Shown piece after piece: positions 46,921-55,247 of a stretch of DNA of 64,000 bases. The position numbers and the translations under genes are program-made. The notes beneath the pieces are model-generated. The model was not told the DNA's origin and did no database searches. It saw nothing but the letters and a program-made list of their open reading frames with translations. The stretch's first letter is position 1. Each line of letters starts with the position of its first letter. This DNA is from Nitrosomonas sp. (GTDB taxonomy: Bacteria; Pseudomonadota; Gammaproteobacteria; Burkholderiales; Nitrosomonadaceae), in the NCBI GenBank assembly GCA_016710135.1, contig JADJLM010000006.1:1-64000 (forward strand), in the 5' to 3' direction.

Positions 46921-47994
46921 CTAAAGAGATGTTGGTGTCGATGCTACACGATATTTTGACAAAATCTTTTTAATCGCGGTGGGTATAGCCAATCGAAATG
47001 CTTCATCGGCCGTGACCCAGCATATCGGATTGCATTGTGGTTGTTGAAAAATGGATTTGACTTGCAGCCGTTGCGTATACATCCTGAGCTTAAAATGGGT
47101 GAACGTGTGATCAATCGGTGGTGACAATAAATCGACACATACCGCATCGATTCCTAGCATTTGTGCGCAGTAGCTTTGATAATGATGGTTCTTGTTTGCC
47201 TCAGGTAAACACCATAATTCTTTCCAGATACCTTGATTCACCCGTTTTTCTAGCAATAACTTGTCATGGTGTTGCAACAATAGAAAAACCGTTTCTTTGC
47301 TTGGTAAAACCTTGGAAGGTTTAGGCGTTGGCAGGCAAGAGACTCGATCTCCCAGGAACGCGGTGCAATGAGACTGTAAAGGGCACACTATGCAATGAGG
47401 AGAGCTACGCGTGCAAATCATAGCGCCCAGATCCATGAGTGCCTGAGTATAAACCGACATATTTATTTGAGCATTGCTGCGCGGCACGACTGCTTCGGCT
47501 TTTTCCCAAAGCCGCTGGTTTGTGGCGCTTAGCCCAGGATAACCATCGATGCCAAAGTAACGCGTTAACACACGTTTGACATTGCCATCGAGTATGGTGC
47601 AGGACTCGCCATAACTAAATGCTGCGATCGCAGCGGCTGTCGTTCGACCGATACCTGGTAATTTCTGTATTTCGGAAGAACACGTTGGAAACTTTCCTTG
47701 ATAATGATCCATGATGACACAAGCAGTCTTATGGAGATTGCGTCCGCGTGCGTAATAGCCAAGGCCGCTCCACAAAGCCAGCACATCATCCAAGTTTGCT
47801 TTGGCAAGTGCGGCAACGGTAGGAAAGGTTTCTATAAAACGCTGGTAAAATGGAATAACCGTCTTTACCTGAGTTTGCTGCAGCATGATTTCTGCGACCC
47901 ATATTAGATAAGGGTTCTGAGTGCCTTGCCATGGTAGGTCATGCCTACCATGCTGCTGTTGCCAACGAATGAGCAAGTTCGCAAAATCAGGCAT
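46921..47994 (-). CDS. mutY: A/G-specific adenine DNA glycosylase
   Basis: MutY removes adenine opposite 8-oxoguanine. I place the start at MPDFANLLIRWQQQHGRHDL (47994), dropping an upstream stretch that overlaps the next gene. Key parts: AEIMLQQTQVKTVIPFYQRF with the catalytic Glu, the helix-hairpin-helix LPGIGRTTAAAIAAF, the catalytic Asp in ILDGNVKRVLTR, and the iron-sulfur cluster Cys pattern CTRSSPHCIVCPLQSHC. The C-terminal NUDIX-like domain (LLLEKRVNQGIWKELWCLPE) recognises 8-oxoG. About 357 residues, complete. Confidence 0.95.
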   Translation of the reverse strand: MPDFANLLIRWQQQHGRHDLPWQGTQNPYLIWVAEIMLQQTQVKTVIPFYQRFIETFPTVAALAKANLDDVLALWSGLGYYARGRNLHKTACVIMDHYQGKFPTCSSEIQKLPGIGRTTAAAIAAFSYGESCTILDGNVKRVLTRYFGIDGYPGLSATNQRLWEKAEAVVPRSNAQINMSVYTQALMDLGAMICTRSSPHCIVCPLQSHCTAFLGDRVSCLPTPKPSKVLPSKETVFLLLQHHDKLLLEKRVNQGIWKELWCLPEANKNHHYQSYCAQMLGIDAVCVDLLSPPIDHTFTHFKLRMYTQRLQVKSIFQQPQCNPICWVTADEAFRLAIPTAIKKILSKYRVASTPTSL

Positions 47995-48028
47995 GCCTTT
48001 GCAAAATAGGAAAATGGTTGCCAGGAGA

Positions 48029-51000
48029 TTATTTGAGCGCGAATACAGCTTTGCTATAAGGCTTCTCAGCAGCGCTTGCCGATTCCAAATGGGTTCCGAG
48101 CACAAAAATCCGTTCGCTCGGTACGCCACCTTGCTCTATAAGCCAGTGAAACACCACGTTTGCCCTTTTCTCTGCTAACTCATTGAATGCTTCATCACTT
48201 ACCTTGATATTTGCCAGAATAAGTTGCTTCATTTCGTCTACCGGTAAGCTTTTGGTTAATCCAATCATGTTTTTGGGTTTCTCAAAATCTGATGCTTTGT
48301 AAACGATTTCTAGGTAACGTGCGTATTCGGCATCTTCCAACTTGATTTCATCAAGTAAATCGACTGACTGGCCTTTGTTAATTGTTTCTGAAAGTTTTTG
48401 TGTTTTGACTTTACGATCAAGCAATACCTGTTTAAGTATTTCGTAATCGCTGAGAGGATCAGCATAGCCGGTAATCTCGAGTTTGAGCTCAGGTCGATCA
48501 ATTAACGCATCAGCCAAGGCCTGGAGGTGATTTATTGCTTCTGGCTCAAGCGTAGCATAGCCTGAAGGAAAGGTAATTTCTGCCAATTCCTCTCCATCAC
48601 CTAAAAAAGAACCGAGTAAGGCAAAGGGTGCCGTCATTGCTTTCGATATCAAATTGATAAAAGCCTCCCAAACCACGCCACTGATGCTGAATTGTGGATT
48701 ATTGATCGAACCACTAACTGGGAAACGTAAATTGATTTCTCCTTTGCGATTCTTTAATAAAGATATTGCTAAATCTAACGGCAGTGAAACTGCATCAGGG
48801 CTATCTATTTTCTCGCCAATTTTTAGCTGATCGAGAAATATTTTATTTTCAGCGGTTAATTGGCCTTGCTGAATTTGATAATTGACATCAACCGAAAGCT
48901 TTCCTTTTTCAATGAGATATCCAATATACTTACCCGAGTAAGGGCTGAAAGTGGGTAAATCGATCCCTTTTACTGTAGTCGCAATATCAAAGGAAAGTTG
49001 TTCGCTGAAAGGATCGATGACACCTGAAATTTGTAGCGGCGCTGATTTATCGATCGTTCCTCGGATATCGATTTTTCCAGATTTTCCAGGATGAAGTGGG
49101 CTGATTTGGCCTTTAAGCTCGGTAAGATTTACCCGGTAATTAGGCTTGATGAATTGATCGGTAAAGTTGATATGGGTATTTTTTAAGGAAACTCTATCGA
49201 TTTTGATCGGTAAAGGTGCTTTGTTAGTAGGAGTACTCTGCGCTTCCTTCTGGTCTGGTGCACTAGCGACTGTCACTGACTCAGACGCTGCCGGACTCGT
49301 CTCGGTTTTATTCGCATCGGCCAGATCGTGCAGGTTAATCTCTCCATTTGCTAAAAGAATCACGCGCACAAAAAAATCAGTTAAATCAACAGTAGAAATT
49401 CCAATTTGCAAGGGCTCATTGATAAATTGAATGCCGGTGACATCGATACTTTTCCAACGTAGCTGCTCAGCAAGTTTGATTTTATCGAGTACATTAAAAT
49501 TAGCGAGCTGCGCTTTACCCTGCAAAGCAATTTTTAGTGGCTCCCCATCAGCTTTAACATCACCTTGAAACGAAAAGTTACCTTTCGAAAGCAGTATGTT
49601 AAGTTGATTACCGAACCAACCTTGCAATGGCACTAGATCGACTTGCTTGAAGTCAAGCACAAGATTAGCTGCGAGCGGTGCCCAAGTCAGTGTTCCTTTT
49701 GTTTCGATGCTGCCTTGTTGATTAACTTGAGCCTGGAGCGATAATTCAACAGGCTGTGCTCCACTTAAATCGATATTACGCACCGCGAGATTGAGCGGAT
49801 TGATATGCATCGGTACCACTTTGGATACTGTGTAATCTTCAAACGTAATGGCACCATCGCTCAATTTAATCTGATCGATATGAATCGCCCATGGTTGGTC
49901 TGTGGCTTCAGACGCTGCAACAGGTTGATTTGATGCTTCCTCAGCCACTTCTCCAGTGTTAGCCTGTGGTTGCTTAGTATCTTCTAGTCTGGCAACAATC
50001 TGTGGTTTATGCTCAGGTAATGGAATAGTCGTAGCTGATTGAGCCACGAATTCCTGCTCACGCGCTTGTGTTGGCGGTAAAGAAGTTACGTGAATATCTG
50101 GTTTTTTATCTGGAATCGGGATAGCTGATGAAACATTGCGTTGAATTGGCCTGTTTGCTTTCTTTGCTTCGTCTGCTTGTCGTGGTGGACTGGCCGATGT
50201 AGTTACAGCGAGCATGCGATTTAATTCCAGCTGACCATCAGGTTGCCGCTTGATTAACCCATTAATCCCGTCTAACAGTATTGTACCAAGGTTGATTTTA
50301 TGGCGTGTGCGGTCGACCGTGATGGCATCAAGTTCAATTTTTGGTAAGGATAATAAGGCCTGCTTTTCACCAATTGGTGTTATTGCAATAGACTTAAAAG
50401 TAGTCCCAACTTTTACAAGCTTTGCTTCATTGAATGATACTTCATTCAACTTGAGGCCAAAGTGCTTTACATCCAATACATAAGGCATTTCAACCGTTTT
50501 ATTTTCAATCTGTATTCCTTTAAGGATAACTTGACCGGATAGATCAATATTGGGTGGTTCATCGATTATATGGGTAAAGCTAACCAATAAATCGCTATCG
50601 AGTTTTCCTGATAGCAATCGGATTCCCAGCGGAATCGGTGAATATTCATCGATATTCGTCAAATCAATATCATCCAATTTGAGCGAAAGCGTTGCTTCTT
50701 GCTTGTTGGAAAAAGGCAGTACCTTGCCCGATAAAATAACAGGTGCTTCGTTGATTTTGGCGCTCAGATTCGGTTCTACCCAATTTGTGAGAACATTCTT
50801 AAAATTAGCAATGAATGGAATACTCAGATTGATCGCGGTGATGTGCTGTTGACTATTTTTGATTTGATCGGTAAACGTGATCTCACCGTCTTGGATACTG
50901 ATGTTGTTGATCGAGAATAACGTTGGTTTTTGCGGCTCTTCGGGCTTTTTCTCAGGCGTTTGCCCAAATTTCTCAATTAAATCTGAAAAATTGAACTGGT

Positions 51001-51400
51001 TTTTATCCTCCCTAGTGATATATATTTTCGGGGCAGTTAACGAAATGGTTGTAACAACCGGTGCCAGATGGATTAATGATTCAGCGCTTAAGTCCACATA
51101 TAATTGATCAAACGAGAAAAAAGTAGCTTGATCACTCGTTGTTGATTTTTCCCCAATTTGAAAACCGCGCACAGCAATTTCCAGGGTAAAGGGCTTAATA
51201 TCGATCAATTGGACGGTAACAGGCCTTGCCAGTGTTTCCGATAGAATCTGCTCGAGCTTGGATTTGGCAAACCCGGGTAGCCAGAAATACCCCAGCACAC
51301 CGAAGAGCGTTACAATCGAGAAGGTGACACCTAAAGCGATTGCGATGCGCTTACGCGTCAGGAAACGTTTTTTTGTGGCGGATGATGCGTTTGCTTCCAT
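48029..51400 (-). CDS. Large AsmA/DUF748 protein with OmpA-like C-terminus
   Basis: A 1123-residue protein anchored by an N-terminal membrane segment (IAIALGVTFSIVTLFGVLGY), with a long beta-rich AsmA/TamB-like body of the DUF748 type. A central Pro/Gln/Ala linker lies near residues 400-500 (IPLPEHKPQIVARL). Near residues 930-960, EITFPSGYATLEPEAINHLQ and LKLEITGYADPLSDYEILKQ resemble an OmpA-like peptidoglycan-facing domain, and the end reads VFHWLIEQGGVPSERIFVLG. AsmA-like proteins span the periplasm and affect phospholipid transport or outer-membrane integrity. The frame is intact despite the length. Confidence 0.85.
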   Translation of the reverse strand: MEANASSATKKRFLTRKRIAIALGVTFSIVTLFGVLGYFWLPGFAKSKLEQILSETLARPVTVQLIDIKPFTLEIAVRGFQIGEKSTTSDQATFFSFDQLYVDLSAESLIHLAPVVTTISLTAPKIYITREDKNQFNFSDLIEKFGQTPEKKPEEPQKPTLFSINNISIQDGEITFTDQIKNSQQHITAINLSIPFIANFKNVLTNWVEPNLSAKINEAPVILSGKVLPFSNKQEATLSLKLDDIDLTNIDEYSPIPLGIRLLSGKLDSDLLVSFTHIIDEPPNIDLSGQVILKGIQIENKTVEMPYVLDVKHFGLKLNEVSFNEAKLVKVGTTFKSIAITPIGEKQALLSLPKIELDAITVDRTRHKINLGTILLDGINGLIKRQPDGQLELNRMLAVTTSASPPRQADEAKKANRPIQRNVSSAIPIPDKKPDIHVTSLPPTQAREQEFVAQSATTIPLPEHKPQIVARLEDTKQPQANTGEVAEEASNQPVAASEATDQPWAIHIDQIKLSDGAITFEDYTVSKVVPMHINPLNLAVRNIDLSGAQPVELSLQAQVNQQGSIETKGTLTWAPLAANLVLDFKQVDLVPLQGWFGNQLNILLSKGNFSFQGDVKADGEPLKIALQGKAQLANFNVLDKIKLAEQLRWKSIDVTGIQFINEPLQIGISTVDLTDFFVRVILLANGEINLHDLADANKTETSPAASESVTVASAPDQKEAQSTPTNKAPLPIKIDRVSLKNTHINFTDQFIKPNYRVNLTELKGQISPLHPGKSGKIDIRGTIDKSAPLQISGVIDPFSEQLSFDIATTVKGIDLPTFSPYSGKYIGYLIEKGKLSVDVNYQIQQGQLTAENKIFLDQLKIGEKIDSPDAVSLPLDLAISLLKNRKGEINLRFPVSGSINNPQFSISGVVWEAFINLISKAMTAPFALLGSFLGDGEELAEITFPSGYATLEPEAINHLQALADALIDRPELKLEITGYADPLSDYEILKQVLLDRKVKTQKLSETINKGQSVDLLDEIKLEDAEYARYLEIVYKASDFEKPKNMIGLTKSLPVDEMKQLILANIKVSDEAFNELAEKRANVVFHWLIEQGGVPSERIFVLGTHLESASAAEKPYSKAVFALK

Positions 51401-51478
51401 AGATATCAGCTATTACCTTCGTTTTTTTGCCTAATAGCGTTTACTAGCTGCCTTTAGGCAGCTAGCTTGAATGTTTTT

Positions 51479-51940
51479 TTACTGAAAACCAACAAGTTCA
51501 ACATCAAAAATAAGTGTTGCATGCGGTGGAATCACATTACCCGCACCTTGCGCCCCATAAGCCATGCTCGATGGGATAATCAAGGTACGCTGCCCCCCTA
51601 CTTTCATGCCCAACACACCTTGATCCCAACCTTTAATCACCCGCCCTGCACCGAGCATGAATGCGAAAGGCTCCTTACGATCATAGGAGCTATCAAATTT
51701 CTTTCCTTTTTTATCTGGTGCGTTTTCATCGTAAAGCCAACCGCTATAATGAACCTTAGCTGTTTTGCCAACAATCGCTTCTTCTCCGTTACCAACCGTA
51801 GTATCAATTTTTTGCAACGCAGTTACTCCAGAAGTTGTGCTATGCGGTTCTGCTGCATGCTCTTTATAGGCGAATGCTGAAAAAGAAAATAACATGCTTA
51901 TGACTACAATAAAACAACCTAATAATTTAATCCTTAACAT
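51479..51940 (-). CDS. FKBP-type peptidyl-prolyl isomerase, exported
   Basis: A 153-residue periplasmic isomerase with signal MLRIKLLGCFIVVISMLFSFSAFA. The FKBP fold is VHYSGWLYDENAPDKKGKKF, FAFMLGAGRVIKGWDQGVLG, MKVGGQRTLIIPSSMAYGAQ and IPPHATLIFDVELVGFQ, with all common active-site residues. I place the start at 51940, at the signal peptide, not at a longer upstream frame. It helps fold periplasmic or outer-membrane proteins. Confidence 0.93.
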   Translation of the reverse strand: MLRIKLLGCFIVVISMLFSFSAFAYKEHAAEPHSTTSGVTALQKIDTTVGNGEEAIVGKTAKVHYSGWLYDENAPDKKGKKFDSSYDRKEPFAFMLGAGRVIKGWDQGVLGMKVGGQRTLIIPSSMAYGAQGAGNVIPPHATLIFDVELVGFQ

Positions 51941-52051
51941 AAATACTCCAATATAATCAATCCGGTAATTATGAATAATCAACTCATCGCTGAATTCTTA
52001 GTTATTATAATACTGGTTGAGCGGTTTCAGTGCGCCTTAGCAATTGAGTTC

Positions 52052-52624
52052 TCATTCGTGATGATTGGCCACTGCAATCCAACTTAATGGATTAGGCAAG
52101 AACGTATCAAAGCCACAGCGTTTCAAGTCTTCATCATTCCAAACTGATCGATGGTTTTCGAAGGGATTTGCTGGAACATCCTGTTCCATGAACTCTTTAG
52201 GCGTACTAATGAGCGATGAACCCTTGGCGATACGCCGACATTCTTTCAAGAAGCGAACACCTTGCTCCTTATGGAAATGTTCCAAGATATCGATTGCAAG
52301 TATTAAATCGTAGCTATTGCTAGCAAGTGTTGGAAGTAACTCCAGTGCGTCACCGATCAGAATGCGGTTGTAGGCATAATCATGCACAGGTGTGAGATAA
52401 CCGGCATAACCTTCGATACCATCAATTTTAATTTTCCACTGATTTTTATCGCGCAATCGGGCATTCGCACCATTGATTTCAAAAAGATTGATATTTTCCA
52501 GATTGGTGCGCAGTAGAAAACCATACTGACCCATGCCAACCCCGATATCCAGAATTGATAGTGGCTTTTGTTGTTCAGCATAGCCAATAATGGCGCTAAG
52601 TTGATTACTAAAACTAAATGGCAT
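52052..52624 (-). CDS. SAM-dependent methyltransferase
   Basis: A 190-residue class I methyltransferase. Motif I is LSILDIGVGMGQYGFLLRTN near residues 22-41, the acidic motif is ILIGDALELLPTL, and the motif IV region DLILAIDILEHFHKEQGV follows. It ends LSWIAVANHHE. The substrate cannot be told. It is divergent from the SPFH gene, 163 bases from its preferred start. Confidence 0.82.
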   Translation of the reverse strand: MPFSFSNQLSAIIGYAEQQKPLSILDIGVGMGQYGFLLRTNLENINLFEINGANARLRDKNQWKIKIDGIEGYAGYLTPVHDYAYNRILIGDALELLPTLASNSYDLILAIDILEHFHKEQGVRFLKECRRIAKGSSLISTPKEFMEQDVPANPFENHRSVWNDEDLKRCGFDTFLPNPLSWIAVANHHE

Positions 52625-52787
52625 CGTTTCTCCTGTTTAGAGGGTGGGTCTTCTTAATATGAGTACAATTAAAACAAAGCATAGCAAGAATAATATTCAT
52701 TTGGTGATAGCTCGATTTATCTTCCAATTAATTAACTCCCGGTCATCGTATACTTTTCGAGTTTCGTTTATTCATAGGAGAAGCAGT

Positions 52788-53690
52788 GTGAGTCAGCAAT
52801 TAAATAATAGTTCGATCAGCACGGATGAGAGAATCATATCAGGTTCAAATGGCTGGGTAATGTCAGCGTTATTACTTGCTCTATTTGCTTTTAGCCTTTT
52901 CTTTACTATGACACCAGGCCCTCTCATAAAATTGTTTGGTGGGATCTTGTTAGCGATGCTGGCGTTATTGGGATGCAAAGGATTATTTACATTAGAGCCC
53001 AATCAAGCAGCCGTAATGGTGTTTTTTGGTAATTATGCCGGGACCGTGAATGAAAGCGGTTTTTTCTGGGTCAATCCTTTTTATAATAAAACGCGGGTTT
53101 CGCTCAGGATTAATAATTGGAATACTCCTGTTCTTAAGGTCAATGATGAGCGCGGCAGTCCCATTGAGATTGCGGCTGTTATCGCGTGGCGTGTGCAAGA
53201 TACCGCCCGAGCTATTTTTGATGTCGAAAGTACTTTGAATTATCTGCAAATCCAAAGTGAATCTGCTGTTCGCCAGGTCGCAAGTAGTCATGCCTACGAC
53301 GATACCGAGATCATTGATAGTAAGCGCAAAAAAAGTCTGCGGACCGATCTTGATGCTATTGCAGGCTTATTACGAGAATCGATTCAAGATCATGTCAATG
53401 TAGCCGGAATCGTTATTGAAGAAGCGAAGATCGCACATCTTGCTTATGCGCCTGAAATCGCCAATGCTATGTTACGGCGGCAGCAAGCAGAGGCAGTTGT
53501 GATGGCACGTCAGAAGCTAGTAGATGGCGCCGTCGGAATGGTCGAAGTAGCGTTAAAGAATCTCGAAGAGAAACAGATCGTCTCTTTGACTTCTGATCAA
53601 CGCGCCGTGCTCGTAACCAACATGATGACAGTCTTACTCTCTGAATCAGGTGCTCAGCCTGTCATTCAAATGACACAAGCAACCTCTTGA
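52788..53690 (+). CDS. SPFH/band-7 domain membrane protein
   Basis: About 300 residues from a GTG at 52788, preceded by AGGAG seven bases upstream; a longer frame from 52644 is less likely. Two membrane segments (WVMSALLLALFAFSLFFTM; LFGGILLAMLALLGCKGLF) precede the SPFH domain (VMVFFGNYAGTVNESGFFWV; PIEIAAVIAWRVQDTARAIF; LNYLQIQSESAVRQVASSHA). The C-terminal coiled coil RQQAEAVVMARQKLVDGAVG is typical. Such proteins form membrane microdomain rings; the function here is not known. Confidence 0.9.
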   Translation: MSQQLNNSSISTDERIISGSNGWVMSALLLALFAFSLFFTMTPGPLIKLFGGILLAMLALLGCKGLFTLEPNQAAVMVFFGNYAGTVNESGFFWVNPFYNKTRVSLRINNWNTPVLKVNDERGSPIEIAAVIAWRVQDTARAIFDVESTLNYLQIQSESAVRQVASSHAYDDTEIIDSKRKKSLRTDLDAIAGLLRESIQDHVNVAGIVIEEAKIAHLAYAPEIANAMLRRQQAEAVVMARQKLVDGAVGMVEVALKNLEEKQIVSLTSDQRAVLVTNMMTVLLSESGAQPVIQMTQATS

Positions 53691-53759
53691 CATCACGGGG
53701 AAGTCACTCTTGCTAGAAATTGGTAAAATACTGAGAAGTTGACTCCAATTTCTAAAAAG

Positions 53760-54542
53760 ATGCCACATGCGTTAAAAGTATGGCCCCTGCTGACCGGAAC
53801 GATTCGTTATGAAAAAACGAGTTCAACTTACAATCGGGGTCACGGACAATGGATTGATGCACCAATCCTGGCCTATTTAATTGAAACTAACCAGGGTCGC
53901 ATTCTGTATGACGTGGGATGTGACTATCGCAAACTTTCTGATCCCGTTCGTTGTCAGCAATTTTTTGTTGGCATGTCGCCCATGATAGAGACACCTCAAA
54001 TGAAAGTGGAACAACGGATCCCTCATTACCTTGGGCAATTGGGTTTGACAACTGCTGATATTGATCTCATTTTGATAGGGCATCTCCATTTTGATCATGT
54101 CGGTGGCTTATGCGATTTGCCCGGCTGCGAAGTGCATCTCCACCAAGCGGAGCTTACTGCGGCGCGAGCAGGTGGAGATTCAGGTATTTTCACTGATGAG
54201 CTGTTGCAATCTGATCACTGGCGATTACAGCATGAAGAATATGAGCTAGCACCTGGCATTCAAGTATTAACAACACCTGGCCATACCGCTGGGCACTTGT
54301 CGTTGCTGATCGAGCTACCCAAAAGCCAACCGATTATTCTTTGCGGTGATGCGGCTGATTTAAGTGAAAATTTAACCGATGAAATTGCACCAGGCTGCTG
54401 CTGGCAAGACAATTTTGCGCAAGGTTTGGCGAGTATACGCAAGCTCAAATCTATCGCTCTTTCTGAACGCGCGGATTTATGGCCTAATCACGATATGGTT
54501 TTTTTCAATCAATTTCCAATTTTTCCAGCGGGGTATGAATAA
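53760..54542 (+). CDS. Metallo-beta-lactamase fold hydrolase, AHL-lactonase-like
   Basis: About 260 residues. The metal-binding H-x-H-x-D-H motif is GHLHFDHVGGL near residue 112, further ligands include the His in TPGHTAGHLSLLIE and the Asp in LCGDAADL, and the last His in WPNHDMVFF. The arrangement resembles AiiA-like N-acyl-homoserine lactonases. A quorum-quenching role is one possibility; other small lactone or thioester substrates fit as well. I prefer the ATG at 53760; a TTG seven codons earlier is in frame. Confidence 0.85.
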   Translation: MPHALKVWPLLTGTIRYEKTSSTYNRGHGQWIDAPILAYLIETNQGRILYDVGCDYRKLSDPVRCQQFFVGMSPMIETPQMKVEQRIPHYLGQLGLTTADIDLILIGHLHFDHVGGLCDLPGCEVHLHQAELTAARAGGDSGIFTDELLQSDHWRLQHEEYELAPGIQVLTTPGHTAGHLSLLIELPKSQPIILCGDAADLSENLTDEIAPGCCWQDNFAQGLASIRKLKSIALSERADLWPNHDMVFFNQFPIFPAGYE

Positions 54543-54696
54543 ACGCTATTCGTCCTGCTTAAACCCTTTGCTGACTTGCGAGAAGATCAGATTCTAATAA
54601 TTAGTTTTTTGATAGTTGAGTCTAAAGCAATTTTCGTTATATACTGAGCACGTCACAAGACTTTTTGTTACATTATTTAAAATAAGGAAATCAAGG

Positions 54697-54918
54697 ATGA
54701 AATACGTTATTATCGCTGCAGCCATAGCAGGTTTATCATTAGTCGGATGTGGTGGAAAGCCCAGCCAAGCTCTTCCTACAACCGAGAAAGAGGCTTATGA
54801 AAAAATTACTTCTGGCCAAAAAATCGAATGTGAATTCGGTATCGATGCGAATGGCAATTGCCTAAAAGAAGGTGAGGATGCTCGCCCTTATGGTGGCAAA
54901 AGCAAACCTGGTCACTAA
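54697..54918 (+). CDS. Small lipoprotein
   Basis: A 73-residue protein with lipoprotein signal MKYVIIAAAIAGLSLVGCG (lipobox LVGC). The short mature part is QALPTTEKEAYEKITSGQKI and ECEFGIDANGNCLKEGEDAR, with two cysteines that could pair. AAGGAAA lies ahead of the ATG. No family is recognised. A clear terminator follows. Confidence 0.75.
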   Translation: MKYVIIAAAIAGLSLVGCGGKPSQALPTTEKEAYEKITSGQKIECEFGIDANGNCLKEGEDARPYGGKSKPGH

Positions 54919-54966
54919 TGCAGTGATTACTTATACTTCCTAAAAAAGGAAGTTATAAGGAGCCCC

Positions 54967-54997
54967 AAACCGCCCTTGAGGCGGTTTTCTTTTTCTT
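54967..54997 (+). terminator. Rho-independent terminator
   Basis: AAACCGCC pairs with GGCGGTTT across CTTGA, followed by TCTTTTTCTT. It closes the small lipoprotein gene. Confidence 0.85.
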
Positions 54998-55247
54998 ATA
55001 GGTATTTTTTCCTACTCAATATAATGCTTGTTTTTTCTCGCAAGTATTCTATTTCTAAATACCTAGCGACTTAAAATTAACAAACTTTTTAGCTAGGTAA
55101 AAAATTATTGAAGACAAATCTCTTTTTTGAGTACAATAGGTAAATCATAAATTACTTACCGATACTATATATAGTACGCTACGGTGTTTGTGGTGAGCAG
55201 GGCGATCAGTGTGTTTTTCTATCTGCGACTCAAAGGAGAATTCGAAT
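54998..55247 (+). promoter_or_regulatory. nrdA upstream region
   Basis: About 250 AT-rich bases with a NrdR-like box at 55162-55177 and the ribosome site AAGGAGAA (55232-55239) before the ATG at 55248. No RNA gene is seen. Confidence 0.55.
55162..55177. promoter_or_regulatory. NrdR box
   Basis: ATACTATATATAGTAC, a perfect palindrome around TATATA, resembles the NrdR consensus ACACWATATATWGTGT. It is 71 bases before the nrdA start. NrdR represses ribonucleotide reductase genes. A clear second box in tandem is not visible. Confidence 0.65.

Noticed and set aside
47995..48129. Upstream extension of mutY
   Set aside because: It overlaps the DUF748 gene end and lacks family similarity; MPDFANLLIRW is the standard start.
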